NCBI RefSeq assembly: GCF_932526225.1
Contig: NC_064043.1
Span: 6,129,501 to 6,193,500, forward strand
Origin: Nematostella vectensis
Taxonomy: Eukaryota > Cnidaria > Anthozoa > Actiniaria > Edwardsiidae
Direction: 5' to 3'
DNA length: 64,000 nucleotides
Both the position numbers and the translations under genes were made by a program. This document shows positions 23,743 through 38,700 of this stretch, in pieces. Each line of letters starts with the position of its first letter. The stretch's first letter is position 1. The notes beneath the pieces were generated by a model. The model saw only the letters and a program-made list of their open reading frames with translations. It was not told the DNA's origin and did no database searches.

Positions 23743-26700
23743 ATGTATGTATCTTTTTGCTAATGATTATCGTGATGCAAAGAAGTCGAGGGATACTCGG
23801 CCTTTATCTGTTCGCCTGTTCTGTTTTTGATGCTTTTTTCTCTTCTATTTTATAGGCTCAAATTAAACACATCTGGTGGCAAACTTGACATAGTTTTCAG
23901 TGATGGTGGGTACTAGGATTTCCATACTTCGTGTATAGCGTAGATAACTTTCTATGTTTATACGATGTTCACGCGATATAAGCCATTTGTCGGAGCAACT
24001 TCATATGTACCCTGGAACAGTTGCTCTACAAAATAACTTCACACCTTAATTAATAAACAATGAGATATTAATACAATGACGCGGAATTATGTGGCAGAAT
24101 ATTACGAAGTTAAAGATCATTGTATTCTTCTTTGGATATTACGCGTGCGTTCGACTTTATTAATCAAAAGTGTTTTGTTTGTTCTTGCCCTATTGAAACA
24201 GGAAATGAAGAGCGATTATTAGCAGTGAATGCAATTGAAACCTGATCGGAGCTACCAAAAATTCACATACTTATTTGGTCGAATTTTTGAGCAGAATAAT
24301 CAAGTAATACTTGTGCGTTTAGTACATATTTCAATCTGTGATTAATTGCATTAATGACCTCTCTTTTAACAGGCACTCTTTTCATTGGATGACTATATAG
24401 AGAAAATCATCATCGATGAGGGAATTCCATGGTTAATTTCCACATAAAACGATATTGCGCAGCTACTTGTGGCTGTATCATTCTCCAAGTGAAATTCAAA
24501 GGGAATTCTCCAAAAAAAAATCTACACATCCAGTATATAATTTGCATTTGAAAGATGTTGGGAATCACCAAGGAAGTGTAAGGAGATGGAATCGCAACTA
24601 AATGTATTAAAGGCGAATTACGTACTCTGATTGGCCACAGCAGTTTGGAATGTTTGTTTCGCGCCTTTCACTTCAAGCATCAAAAGTTCACATCTCTAGC
24701 AAGCCCCAATTTTCAGATGTAGAAGCTTTAGGTTTATTGGCATCAACCTATGTTGTGATTTGTGTTTAAAATATAGAAATTCAACGAGCAATGCACAGAT
24801 TTTGATGCTCTGTAGTGCCCGGCCGCACAACAACAAAGCCAATCACAGGGAAACTCGTACTACAAGCATCGGAACACATTTTGCCATGAAAACTATCTCT
24901 AGCAAGCCCCAATTTTTAGATATAAAAGCTTTAGGTATACTGCCATCAACCTATTTTGTTATTTGTGTGGAAAATATCAAATTCTACAAAATGCATAAAA
25001 GTAAAAAAATTCGAAAAATTCAAATTAACTAAGCAAAACAAACATAGAATATGTAAAATCATATAATTTATGCAGTTGCCATTCCATCTCCTTACACTTC
25101 CCTGGAATCACCTGGGAAATTTTTTTACTGTACACCTGTGTTTTCATTATTTTCAACCATTGAATTCCACAAAAAAATATCACTTTGTTTTGACCGTATA
25201 CTTATTTCAAAAATCTTTTTAATTTTTATTTTTTCTTAAACAATGTATTTAAACAATGTTATATATAGTATGACCTTTTTAATAAATACTAAAAATAGTA
25301 TTATAAGCAAGGTGTGTTATGTAGATATAAAGGTTACCTGAAATTAGTTGATTGGGTTGACTACAAGTTGTTACTATTCAATTGCAGAAAAACCTTTTCA
25401 GCCAGGCAGGAGAAATGATCACCAAAAGGTATATAATGTACAGTAAATATTAGATGCATCATGTCAATCTCCACCCTTAAAGAAAAAAAGTTCAACTAGG
25501 GTCATAGTTTGTGGGCTCAAATATACAAACTTGTCACACATGGCAAAAAAATGTTTTAGTTCTTAATTGAAGTATTTTTTTTTTACTATTTCCTCAGTGG
25601 TTTGTTCTAAAACCTGGGAATAATCTACTAGAGGGTGTGAGAATTTTGAATTACAGTGAAATCTCAACCTTAGGATATGGCAAGGGACATACTGTGTTGT
25701 CCCTTTATGTAAAGAATATTGTTATTTTTTATTGTTTGTCAGAAACTTAAATCAGTCTTATTATACTGAGATAATAAATACAGTATATTTTTGTATTGAG
25801 TAATGCTCAGTATATCAAGATTCCTCTGTACTAAAAACAGAGTCTTTTAAAGATGATGACCTTGTTGTTTTTGTGGTGCTGAAGAGACATCATAGGTATA
25901 TCAGACCTAGCCAGGCGACTTTAATGTTATTATATTCTTAAAAGTATCCTCAAAGGCTGGAGGTTAAATTCTTGTGCTTATTCATTATTTCCGACAATGC
26001 AACAGGGATCTAACAGGGATCAAACAGTGTCAAGAGCCTCCCATGGGAAGAAAACTAGCTTATCAACTAAACCACCACGGACAAATCCAGGGGTCAAAGG
26101 CAGAGAGAGTAAACTAGGGGGAGTAGGAGTCAAGGCTAGACCCTCAAGAAAGGAAACACAAACTCCCAGACAGGGCAAGAAGATAACTGCCCCTAAACGA
26201 CAAAAACCTACTGGTCATGAAGCCTACCAGGAATCAAGACCAGAGAATGATGTCAGAAGTCAAGACGCAGGGATCGTAACACATGATCAACTATTGAGTA
26301 TTCTCAAGCTTATTAAAAGTGAGGACTCAAACCATCCTGGAGGAATGACCAGAGAGCAGTTAGCCAAGGTTGTGAATTCCATAAGTCCTCGTAAGCAGAA
26401 TGGTAGGTTACGATGCAATGCATGCTACTATGGCTACCCTTAGTTGCCATTCCTTTGGGGGTGTTTAAAATTTTTTTCTGTTTCTGCTATCCCTTACGGG
26501 GTCTCACTTTAGTGGATCATCAGATTCTAATAACAATTAGATATACTGCAAATTATATATAAATTTAGTCAGAAAAGAGATGTGCTTGATGGTGGCTTCT
26601 GAGAATGTGTTTGTTTTTAGTGTTTAGAGCTAGAAATTACTTTGACACCAAATCACAAACAATGGGCTATCTTTTAGGGGTAGGAATACTGTTGACTACA

Positions 26701-29700
26701 CCCTGACTATCATCCCCTTCTGCTTTTATGAAAGTCCCCCTCTCCCTGGGCATTACCTCCTGGCTATTATAAGTTTAAGTCAGTCTTGGAAGTGAAGGTG
26801 GTTTTGAGTCATTAATAATTTATATTTTTCTGATTTTATTTTAAGGTTCCTCCAACGAAAATGGCAAAGGAGAAGTTGAATTTTTACAGAGGTAACCAGT
26901 ATGTATTTTATTACAATCTAGATTTAAATGTGAAAATCTCTGATAAAGAAGGTAGTTTTTTTTTAAATGTACATTTTGTCTTTGTCTGACAGGGCTTCAA
27001 ATGTAACAAGACAGATAAATAAGGTTGAAGAAACTGCTGCACCAGACAAAAATGCTCAATGGAAGGAAGAGCTTGGTAATTGCATTTTTCATAACAGTCT
27101 CAAATGTGGTGCATACATGAATATATGAATGTGGTTGTCATACTGTATGCTTTTCCCTGTTCTCTTTAGATAAGCAAGTAGCCTCAGCGAAGCAAAAGAA
27201 GGAACAAGAGAAGCAAAAGGTGGGGCACCTTGTTAAATTGTGTTTAGGTTCATACTGTATACTTTATATTTTCTAAGTAAACTAAGGAGGACATAGGACT
27301 ATGTTCATCAAATATCGTTGAAAGTATTGGATATCCAGGGGTGGGCCAAGGATGGACTGCCCTATTGACTGGAGTATATTGGTGCTAAAATCAATAAATG
27401 CACCTCCTGCCATTTGTTTTATGTACTTGTTCCATCTTTGCAAGAGATGCTGCGTTATGTTCCTAGAGCGCCTTTTTTAACACTCATGCTCCTAAAGGCA
27501 ACCTGCATTTTGATTAGGCAAAGTTCCCCCTTCCCCCAATTTTTCAATATTGGCTGACTGATGTAGATCTTCTCTCCTGAATAAAGGGATAGATGTATGT
27601 TTTGTTACACTGAACTCTGTTTTGTAGGATCAGTTTAAGGAGTACAACCCATGGGGCCGCCCTGGGGCAGGTGCGCCCATCAGAACACAATCTGGGAACG
27701 TGTTGGCAGATTACCACAGAATGTCCAAGGTAGAGTAGCATCCTTGAGAGGTGCCTCCCATGACGCCATTGTCACATGTCCGTCCAGCAGACCTAAGGTT
27801 TGGTTCTGTGGGCCCTGCCCCCCTATTTTCCGAGATTTTGATGAAAAATATAGAGAATTTTTATAAGGAAATCCACAAAAAAAAATAAAAAATAAAAATA
27901 AAAAATACCCAGCACTTCTCCTTTGTTAAAATCCTTGCTTCAGCCCCCTCGTATCAGAACTCCAGGATCCAGCCCTGGTTGCCTAGGACGTAAACTTTAA
28001 CAGAGAAGACGTAAAGATGAACAAACAGTCAAATCTTTTAACTCTGTTATTCAGACATTAGTGTTGCCTGTATTTTCATTTGTGCGGAAGCGCGTAATTT
28101 GGCTTTCTCCGCATAATCCGCGTAAACCACAAATTTCCGCGTAATCCTGCGTAATTTGGCTAATTTGGTAATTTGACAAAACATTTAAGTGCACAGCTGA
28201 TGTGTTCTTTTAGGGTTCTTACATCTATTTCTCGTAAAAAAAGAGAGATATTCTTCGTAAGAGTGCGATATTGCGAACTGAATTCAAAACAAATAAAATG
28301 ACTAGGCGTTTTTTGTTAAACCGCTAAGGCCTAGTACTAATGATAAAATACCTTTTTTAATTGGCTGGTGGCTAGGAGCCAATGAAAACTCGCCTAAGAT
28401 ATTTTCGCGCAATAAAATAAACCTTTTCAAGTTATTTCGTGCTTTCCTTCGGTACAAAATGTAGTTTGGGCGTAACAGTTGATATTCTGTGTAATTTAGC
28501 GCGTAATTCAGTAAAGAATCCCGCAAAATTTTGATTTTTTAAATCAACATGTATTGCAAAATCCCGTGTAATTTAGGGCGTAATGATTGATTTTCAGCGT
28601 AATTTAGCGTGTAATTTAGCAAAGAATCCCGCGTAATCTTGAGTTTTTTTCCGCGTAATTCCAGAAGCCCTGATTGAAATTGTGGTGGAACTTACAGTAG
28701 CACAGTAGTGTAAACCACTCAAATGAAGACATTGTGATCCCTGATAAGTCCTTTGCTAACACTGATTGTTGACTCTTCAAATATTAAAGTAGGCCAATCA
28801 CGCTGCCATTTTATGCTCCCGCTCATTGACAAGTCACACAAAGCATCCATTTCCATCAGCTTATTCAAACGAGTAACCAATATATTCAGAATTAAATATC
28901 GTCAACAACATATCAGACTTCATTCGTTGATTGTTATTATGAAGTTTTCTTGCAAATAAACCGCTGTTTTTTTCAATAATAAACAAACGCAAAGGAGTGG
29001 TTGATTCACATTCTTTAAGTGCTCTGATCTGTATTTTTTGTATGATTTAAGGGTCAGATGCCAAACTCATCTGGCGTGAACACATCTCCTGTTGCTACCC
29101 TTAGTCACAGAGGGACTGTGCCCACACCTGCTGTCACCATGGCAACCAGCACTAGTAATGCCGAGACCACTCTGCCATCAGCCCTTAGAAGCTCCTTTGC
29201 AGTGGGGGTGAGTTTGTATGTGTACTAGTACTAGCACTAGTAATGCCGAGACTACTCTGCCATCAGCCCTTAGAAGCTCCTTTGCAGTGGGGGTGAGTTT
29301 GTATGTGTACTAGTACTAGCACTAGTAATGCCGAGACTACTCTGCCATCAGCCCTTAGAAGCTCCTTTGCAGTGGGGGTGAGTTTGTATGTGTGTGGCTT
29401 GAGAATGTTTAATGAGATAACACCATACTCTGCCCTTTGCTGTGGGGGTGAGTTTGTATGTGTGTGGCTTGAGAATGTTTAATGAGATAACACCATACTC
29501 TGCCCTTTGCTGTGGGGGTGAGTTTGTATGTGTGTGGCTTGAGAATGTTTAATGAGATAACACCATACCCTGTCCTTTGCTGTGTGGGTGAGTTTGTATG
29601 TGTGTGGCTTGATCATGTTTAATGTGATAGCACCATACCCTGCCCTAGGCTGTGGGGGTGAGTTTGTATGTGTGTGGCTTGATCATGTTTAATGAGATAA

Positions 29701-32700
29701 CACCATACCCTGCCCTTTGCAGTGGGGGTGAGTTTGTATGTGTGTGGCTTGATCATGTTTAATGAGATAACACCATACCCTGTCCTTTGTAGTGGGGGTG
29801 AGTTTGTATGTGTATGGCTTGATCATGTTTAATGAGATAACACCATTCCCTGCCCTTTGCTGTGGGGGTGAGTTTGTATGTGTGTGGCTTGATCATGTTT
29901 AATGAGATAACACCATACCCTGTCCTTTGTAGTGGGGGTGAGTTTGTATGTGTGTGGCTTGATCATGTTTAATGAGATAACACCATTCCCTGCCCTTTGC
30001 TGTGGGGGTGAGTTTGTATGTGTGTAGCTTGAGAATGTTTAATGAGATAGCACCATACTCTGCCCTTTGCTGTGTGGGTGAGTTTGTATGTGTGTGGCTC
30101 GATCATGTTTAATGAGATAACACCATACCCTGTCCTTTGCTGTGGGGGTGAGTTTGTATGTGTGTGGCTTGATCATGTTTAATGAGATAACACCATACCC
30201 TGTCCTTTGCAGTGGGGGTGAGTTTGTATGTGTGTAGCTTGATCATGTTTTAATGAGATAACACCATTCCCTGCCCTTTGCTGTGGGGGTGAGTTTGTAT
30301 GTGTGTGGCTTGATCATGTTTTAATGAGATAACACAATTCCCTGCCCTTTGCTGTGGGGGTGAGTTTGTATGTGTGTGGCTTGAGCATGCTTTTAGTATG
30401 CTCATAGATAACACCCGTCCTCTCTAAGAATAATATAAAAGCTCACTTTAGCCCATATCCTAAGGAAACAAGGATGATTTTTGGAAAGAGGATGTAACTT
30501 ATTTTCAGGGGCGGATCTAGCTTTTTTGCTAAGGGGGGGGGGGGGGGTGTTGCTAAGTGACAAAGGGGGAGGGGGTTATTTTTTTGTTACATATGGCTTT
30601 CTTGACGCCAAAAGGGGGGTTTAAACCCCCTAAACCCTCCCCCTACATCCGCTTCTGCTTTGATATTTGAAGATCTTTCTATTGCACACATGCACACAAG
30701 GTCAATCAGTTTAAAAAGGTTAAAGCAAAAAATTGAAAAAGGCAGATCTTTGAGGTATTCATGGGTGTGCTATGGCTACTATGTAGATGCTGTGCACTTG
30801 CGCTTAAGTGTATAATATGCAATGTATGCACAACCATATACTTTATTTTTTTTTGTGAAATACCCTCTTCTTATCAGATCAACTCCTAAGGCAACCATCA
30901 GCACCTCATTAAAAAATCCTAACATTACTTTGTTTTTTCATATTATTTTCAAGGCCCCAGGACTGGTGTCACTTGACACTCAACTGAGTAAAGCAGAGCA
31001 GCACAGGATCTGGAGGGCGGAACTTGGTAAATCATCACTTTTCTCACACCTCTGGGGTTAAAAAAATCGGAAGATTTGCATAGCTGAACATTTATTTTTC
31101 TTAAAACTCTAGTTGTAAAATGTCTGGCTTATACAGTCATATTGTACTGTATATCACATACTATTTTTAATCAGCTTAAAATCCGAAATATTCTTAGCTA
31201 AAACCTGGGAGAGTCATCGTTCGTCATGCTTCTATTTTTTTATATAATTTCATTTTTTAATTCACTTATTTCCTTATTTTGTCAGAAAAACAAATAGCAG
31301 AAAAAAAGGAAAGAGAGCAGCAGCAGAAACTTCAGGAACAGAAGCAGGTAATTGAGGAAAATAACATAAATGGAATCTAGCCGTACTTGTTTGTACCTTT
31401 ATTTTATTTTTATTTTTTACAGAGAATGATAAAATGGCCTGATACTCGGGTTAGCTCGTACTAGAAAACACTGCGCTACACTGCGTGGAACGGCAGTAGT
31501 TTTAGCGCGAAAACAAATAGTTATGACGTCACAACTCAATGTTTTCAAGGTGCCAACTACGGGAATGCGCCCGTTGAGGAATTGTAAAATGGAACGAATG
31601 AATAAGAAAAGCCGAACATACAGGGCGGCTTTAACTCAGCCACGTATTATCCCGGGAAATTAACATATCAAAGTAAGCTGTTCGTGGTCACTAAAGTTTG
31701 GAAGGATTTTTGCGCAAAATAAATACATAACAGTTTGCGCCTCCCTAAATCGACGAAAAATATTTAAAATTTTGGTCGTATTCGACTTTAACTTGAGTTT
31801 AGTTTATTTTCGAAAGAATTCCAGAGTCGAGAATGCGTCCTACAAACATTCCGACGTTTGACAGCACATTGAATTGACTTGTTACTTCGACCAATATAAT
31901 GATGTTTTCACGCTAATTCCCTAAATAGCTCTTTTCACGTGTCGCGCCCCACCCCAGAAAATCAGACAGCCCGCTAAAATTGCTCTTGCCTTTGACCTAA
32001 CAATATTCAAAGCTCGCCTTGACAACATGCTGTTGTGCCGTCAAAACTTATAGTTTTTACGCAAAAACTCATCGACAAAACAACTGGCGTTCCACGCTCA
32101 AATTGATAGCGCGGTAATGATAGAAAGTGAACAAAACAACATTACTTGAAATTCACACCCTGTACCAAGACCTAAACGTGCTTTTTAAGTACTTACAGTA
32201 CTTGCTCGGTTGGCATATCTCCTTTACATTTTCTTAGTACGAATATGCAAGCGGTTGACACACTTTGAAAAACTTGATCCCTTCCAGGAGCTTTCAAACA
32301 TCACATGGGCTCAGCAACTAGAACAGTACCAGTCTCCCCCTAAAGTCTCTCCGCCTCGACACCAGACTGAGGCCAGTAATACACAGCAAGTGCAGCACCA
32401 AACTTTCAATACCAGCTCCCAGGCTCCTGCAGGCCCACCACAGGTGCCCCAGCAAGGCGGGCCATTATCTCCTGGGGACATGTCTGCAAATGTGCCCTTG
32501 GATGGAAGCATCAATAATAAGTAAGACGGTTTTTTTTCAGCCTTTGTGCCTCTGGACGTTTGTGTTAGATTTCCCTCTCCGATGTCAGAAGAAGCACCTT
32601 CCTATGGCTTTGACTCGAGTCAAGTGATTCACATTTTAGTACAACATAACGTCCGAGTCTCAGTTATCATTTGTCAATGCTTCCATTAACATATTCTACA

Positions 32701-35700
32701 ATCAAGCACACCAAAAAACTTGTAACCTGATGTTAAATGATTTCCATGTAATCGCTTTGGGGCGTATTTTGTTCTGAGAACGTTTTAAAAAAAATGTTCC
32801 TGTCTTTATTCTCGCACGATCGCAAGGTCTTTTTTTCGTCATGAGTCCAAGCATACATTTCACTGCAAAAAAGACATTCGGATCTCCTCGCAATTTGGTA
32901 TTCGCAAGTGCTCACATACTCGAATTGCCCATTTGTTAGAAATGGTTATCATCAAAATATTAAACTATAATTTGTATATTTGTATTTTGTATTGACATGG
33001 CTTAAATTTTTTACCTTTTTAAGAATACAATCTAGCTTAATTTGTACATTATTTCTTGTAAATTCCTCGACCAATCACCGGCCATCTCTACCAGCTGTTG
33101 CCACCACAACATAAAGACCTTACTTTGTGTAATAACCCCCTATTATTCCCCTATTTACCCTGCTATTCAAACTGTTAATATCCATAGTCCAGCCCGGCGC
33201 TCTTTTCATTAGCGTAACCATGGTGATGGATTCTCACGTGTGTTGCTATGGTTATAGGTCTCATGCACGAGGCTTTGGTTTCCACTCAATGGACCCGCAG
33301 GCCCAAGAGGATATGAGCAGAAAACACCAGAAAGTGCTGGAACATCAGGTTTGTACAAAGACTATAAGACAATCCTATCACAAAATCCTCATTTGTCACG
33401 GAAAGTTGCTTTTATGATAAAATGATATCCTGTGCGTGGTGTCAGATTTTCTCATTAGGAGTGAAAAGGAAATGAATAAAATGTCAAAGCGGGTGTACGC
33501 ATTGAGGAATCGTCAAACCAAGTCAGTGGCAATTGAAAAAATGGGTACAATTTTGCCTCATCACTTTCAAGAAGATATTCGAAAGCTCTCGGCCACCTCG
33601 TCAGGATTTTTTACTTCCTTACTTTAGAAACGGCTTAAAAGGGCTGCTGAATAAGCATTATTTTAAGTAACTTTGGTATCTTGAAAGATTATTCAAATTT
33701 AAACCGATAGCTTTATATAAAGATTCAGAATTAAATTGCTTGTAAATTATATCTATTTTCTTATACCCTTTCTTATGGTTTGGCGTTAAAACGAATTGCA
33801 CCGTTTGATTCTGGAAATGCACGGATCGATCGAATGCCTAAATTGTTGTTTTGAATTGACTTTGTATTCGTGAGGCGTTTTTAATTACTGTACATTGCCA
33901 GCTTGTTTGGATTTCTGGCACCTGTTTTTTTCCCACTTAATCTCCATTTCAATATAAAAGTAAACTGCATGATAGAAATTAAAACATTTCTATTTTACAC
34001 CTTTCCTATTGAATCTTTCGTAAATTTCTGTGTTTTTTTTTTCTGTATATCCATCAACGACACGGAAATATGAGCGTTTGTTTGTTTTGGTTTTCTAACG
34101 AAAGACGTTTAGTGTTGCCTTTTTCTTGAATATTTTGTTATACTTTAACTTTGCATCAGTGTTGTCTCTAAATTTATAACATTTCCATATCCTTGCAGGA
34201 CATTTAGCTTATTGAATCGATACGCTTACACGTCTCGCACTGGGCTACAGTGTTGTTAAACGTGTATATTGTCAAACGCCATGTTGTTTTCTTGGCAATC
34301 CTTTTTTAGCTCCTGGTGGGCCAAGTGTAAGCCGCCAAAAATGTCAATTTGATTCATATTCCAATGCCGAAAAAAGACGTGAAGCTAAATCAAGCCTTGG
34401 CAATATTTTATGTTGAAGACGTTTGTGTAGTCTCCTGCGCATCCGTTCTTTGTAAGTGCGTGACTTCACGAGTGCGTCACGAATGCAAAACGTCACGAGT
34501 GAGTCACGAGTTGCGTGACTGACACAAAGAACGGCTCGCAGGAGACTAACTTCTGTGATACGGTGTGCAACCCCGTTCCCAGACCTTACGTACCTTTGTG
34601 CCAAGGTACCTTGCCTCTGGCATTAAGGTAGTGGGCTCTGCGAACGAAATTGTAGGGTGCCAAGATATGATAAGAAATCTTTCATTGAAACGCTACCAGA
34701 AAGCTATCAGCATAAACTGTCCCACATGATTGAGAAGAAGAGCCGCCTCATAGGCCTTGTGCCTTTCCAAGGCACAAGATGTGTGTCTTTGTTACTCGAT
34801 TTAATAATCTTAGTAGCCTCCTCCGCAGGCAACTCTACTCTGTAATGGCCTTTATTCATATTCGGGATTCCTGTGATTTTAGGACGCTGGAGACTGGTGC
34901 CTGCGTTATTTTTCTCCACAGGAACCCCGCATAAAACAAAAGCTTTTTCTTTTCAATGGGTAGAAAAGCCTGCTGAGGAGGCCATAATCTTAGCAGCTCA
35001 TGGGATCCTCCCATCTGGTTTCTATCGCAGATTACCGAGTCTCATCGGGTTACGTGGATTATGTTGTAGTGAGTGATTCTACGAATTTTATTAGTTTCAA
35101 AACTTACTTGTTCTGTCTCTTTGATAACATCGCGCGATCTTGTTATCTGTTTTCTAATTGACCGGTTGTCCGGTGTCTCACTGAAACAAGTGTATTTTGT
35201 AGATTATATTAAAAATCTTGGGACACACGTGACCCTCATTTGGTTTCTAATTGGTCGAATGCCTGGTCACATGTTTGTTGCAGCGCGCCATTCAGGAGCA
35301 AGTGGAAGAGAAGCGCCGGCTGAAGCAGGAGGAGAAGGCACGGCGCATGCGCGAGGAAGCTCTTGAGGAGGCTCGTCTGAAGGCGGAGAGAGATAACCTC
35401 AACCGTCAATTTGAGCAGGAGCTCAAGCGAAAGCAGCAACAAGAGGTAGACATATTCATATGGTTAGACCATTCGAGCTGTGACCATTCTAGTTTTACGC
35501 TCATCGGTTATTATTACTCAGTTTCCTTGCAAATAGACCGTTTTGTAAGTTCAAATGTTAACAATAACAAGTAAACAAAGAAGTGGCTGATGGAAATTCT
35601 TTTACACTCTGGAGCCGACGTCCAGAATCTTGAAAGACTTATATTTTTATTGCTGTTGTACAGGAGGAATCTTGAATGACTTATATTCATATTGTCATTG

Positions 35701-38700
35701 TACAGGAGGAATCTTAGATGACTTATATTCGTATTGTCATTGAACAGCAGGAATCTTAGATAAATAATATTTGTATTGCCGTTGTACAGGAGGAATCTTG
35801 AATGACTTATATTTGTATTGCCGTTGTACAGGAGGAATCTTGAATGACTTATATTTGTATTGCCGTTGTACAGGAAGAATCTTGAATGACTTATATTTGT
35901 ATTGCCGTTGTACAGGAAGAATCTTGAATGACTTATATTTGTATTGCCGTTGTACAGGAAGAATCTTGAATGACTTATATTCGTATTGCCGTTGTACAGG
36001 AGGAATCTTGAATGACTTATATTCGTATTGCCGTTGTACAGGAGGAATCTTGAATGACTTATATTTGTATTGCCGTTGTACAGGAAGAATCTTGAATGAC
36101 TTATATTTGTATTGCCGTTGTACAGGAAGAATCTTGAATGACTTATATTTGTATTGCCGTTGTACAGGAAGAATCTTGAATGACTTATATTCGTATTGCC
36201 GTTGTACAGGAGGAATCTTGAATGACTTATATTCGTATTGCCGTTGTACAGGAGGAATCTTGAATGACTTATATTCGTATTGCCGTTGTACAGGAGGAAT
36301 CTTGAATGACTTATATTCGTATTGCCGTTGTACAGGAGGAATCTTGAATGACTTATATTAGTATTGCCGTTGTACAGGAGGAGGCCAAGCGTCGTAGCGA
36401 GGCGTTACAGCAGAGTGTCCTTGACGCGTACCAATCGGCCCAACAGGTATGGGCGTGTCTGAGATCTTAACAAGGGGGGGGGGGGGGGGCAACCCCAATA
36501 GGTTAGGCTTAAAACTGGGGGGCAGTAACTCCCTTATATTTTTTAAACAATTCCAACCTGGAGGTGTGTGTGTGGGGGGGTGGGGTGGGGGGGGGAGAGA
36601 CAAGACCTTGTTGTTTGAGTTAATCCTCACTTCTCCCTTATGTTTGTCTTTACCTCACCATCTGTTTACCTCATGGTTTAGGAAAAATCCGAGAAGCGGA
36701 GGAAACATGTAGAAGCCGCTGGTCATGACACGTCCGGTTTGAAGGCTCGTGCTGGGGGTGCGTAAAGCTATGAAGGGAGGGTGGGTGGAAGGTTCTTGTG
36801 TAGGCGTTTTTCTTGTCCGCTTTTGTTTACAAATACTGTATTTACAGTTGTTGTCTACAACTACACCCATTCCATTTATAAATAAAATCTTGATCCCGGT
36901 AACCCAAAGCGCCGTTTTCATGGCCTAAAATCGATGAAATTCCGGATTCTGTTGTATATTTTAATCCTAAAATAAAGCGAATCTCTGTCCCCGTTTCGCC
37001 CTTTCTTAAGTACCCTGTTATACGGCCCGATTCACTTACGCTTCCCTTCTTTTCCCCTTCTCCTTTAACCATCTTACACTCGAGTTAACCCCCACAACAC
37101 ATGCTTAGTGTGTAAGTACCTTTCCCTGATTATTCTTGTTGTCTTTGTAGCTCCGTCAAGATCGTACGTCGTATCACAAGCCACGGCGTTTAACGAGAGG
37201 CCCGTCGGGCCAGCTGGCGGAACAACAGCGGGTGTGGGGACACATGGCAGAGCCAGCGTCGCCCCAAATACTTCCCCAAGGACTCAACCGTCCAGTACGC
37301 ACATGCCAGCGGTCTGCGAATATGATTACCTGTCTAGCGCCCGCGTGCCACCTGGCAGCGGGTATGATAATCAATCAAGCGCCCGCGTGCCAGCGGTCAG
37401 CGGGTATGACAATGACACTAGCCCCCGCGTACCGATGACCAGCAGCTACGATAATCACACGAATGCGCGGTACATACCTGAGGAAACTGTGGTACCGCCG
37501 CTGGATCTAAGGCGCGCGGACTCACCGCCTATTCCTACGCTTCGTAACAAATCCAACAGCAAGCAACAGACGGCTCGGTCCAAGTCTCCGACGTCTCACC
37601 GTAGTCGGGGCGTCAAGTCGCCTGTTTCTAATCGCAGAGGTAACATCAGTCGAACTATGACATCTCAGTCAGAACCATACGAAGGACGCAAGTTACCCAC
37701 GTCTCGCTTGACGAATAGAAATAAAAGTCGTGCGAAAACACCCCCTGGGGGAACCGCAAACACACGCGAGGTACCTGAAGAGCGGGCCCCTCCCTTCAGT
37801 GCCATGGAGGACGCCTTTGTTATACCCTACCACCGCACGACCAGCGCCACCCTGCCTGTCCCTCCCGATACCCCTATGACACTTAGGGTGCCAGAGAAAG
37901 GCGAAAGAACAGTGAAGGATAACCCCAAAAGGCGTGGCGGGGTCCCACCCGGAGACGGAGTGGGTATAACCCCAATGTATCGTACCCCTACTACTCATCT
38001 GCCGGAGGAGAAGCCTAAGGAGATATCCCCACGCCGAGCCAAGGGTGGGGCAGGGATGGCGGCCGCCAACAAGCGACAGCAGCCGTCAAATACTCGAGTC
38101 ATAGGGGCGCCATACAGGTCCGCCGCTACCAAGCTTGCGAAGGACGCAGCTGTCACAAGAAAAACATTGAGTTTACAGGGGAACACTCAGCGACAGGAGC
38201 GACTGGTGCAGGAGAAAACCTCACCTCGGCAGCAGAAGTCGCAGTCGTCCCTTTCTTCCCGTCACGTAAGTACTGACGTGCATACCGCGAAATACACTGC
38301 GTGTCTTGACCGTGTTGTGATGATGGTATTGGGACGGTTTCATAAGCGTGACATGATCCTCATGTGTAATAGTATCGTGTGATGGGCCGTGTCGTGTGAT
38401 TATTATCGGGAACGTGTCGTAGCGGTGTCGTAACCATGCCGGGACTGTTGTGTGATTTTATCAGGAACGTGTCGAGGCGGTGTCGTAATCGTGCCGGGAC
38501 CGTGTCGTGTGGTATTATCGGGAACGTGTCGTGGCGGTGTCGTAACCATGCCGGGACAGTGTCGTGTGATTTTATCGTGAACGTGTCGTGGCGGTGTCGT
38601 AATCGTGCCGGGACCGTGTCGTGTGATATTATCGGGAACGTGTCGTGGCGGTGTCGTAATCGTGCCGGGACCGTGTCGTGTTATGGTTTCCTGACATAAC

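Noticed and set aside
24371..24450. Possible CCDC66 exon after the TTTTAACAG acceptor
   Set aside because: Joined to exon 2 in either phase it meets a stop almost at once, whereas exon 3 at 25388 joins in phase.
35771..36361. 196-aa frame of YCRCTGGILNDL repeats
   Set aside because: It is the 42-bp intronic minisatellite, whose unit is divisible by three. It lies inside a CCDC66 intron in a different frame from exon 15.
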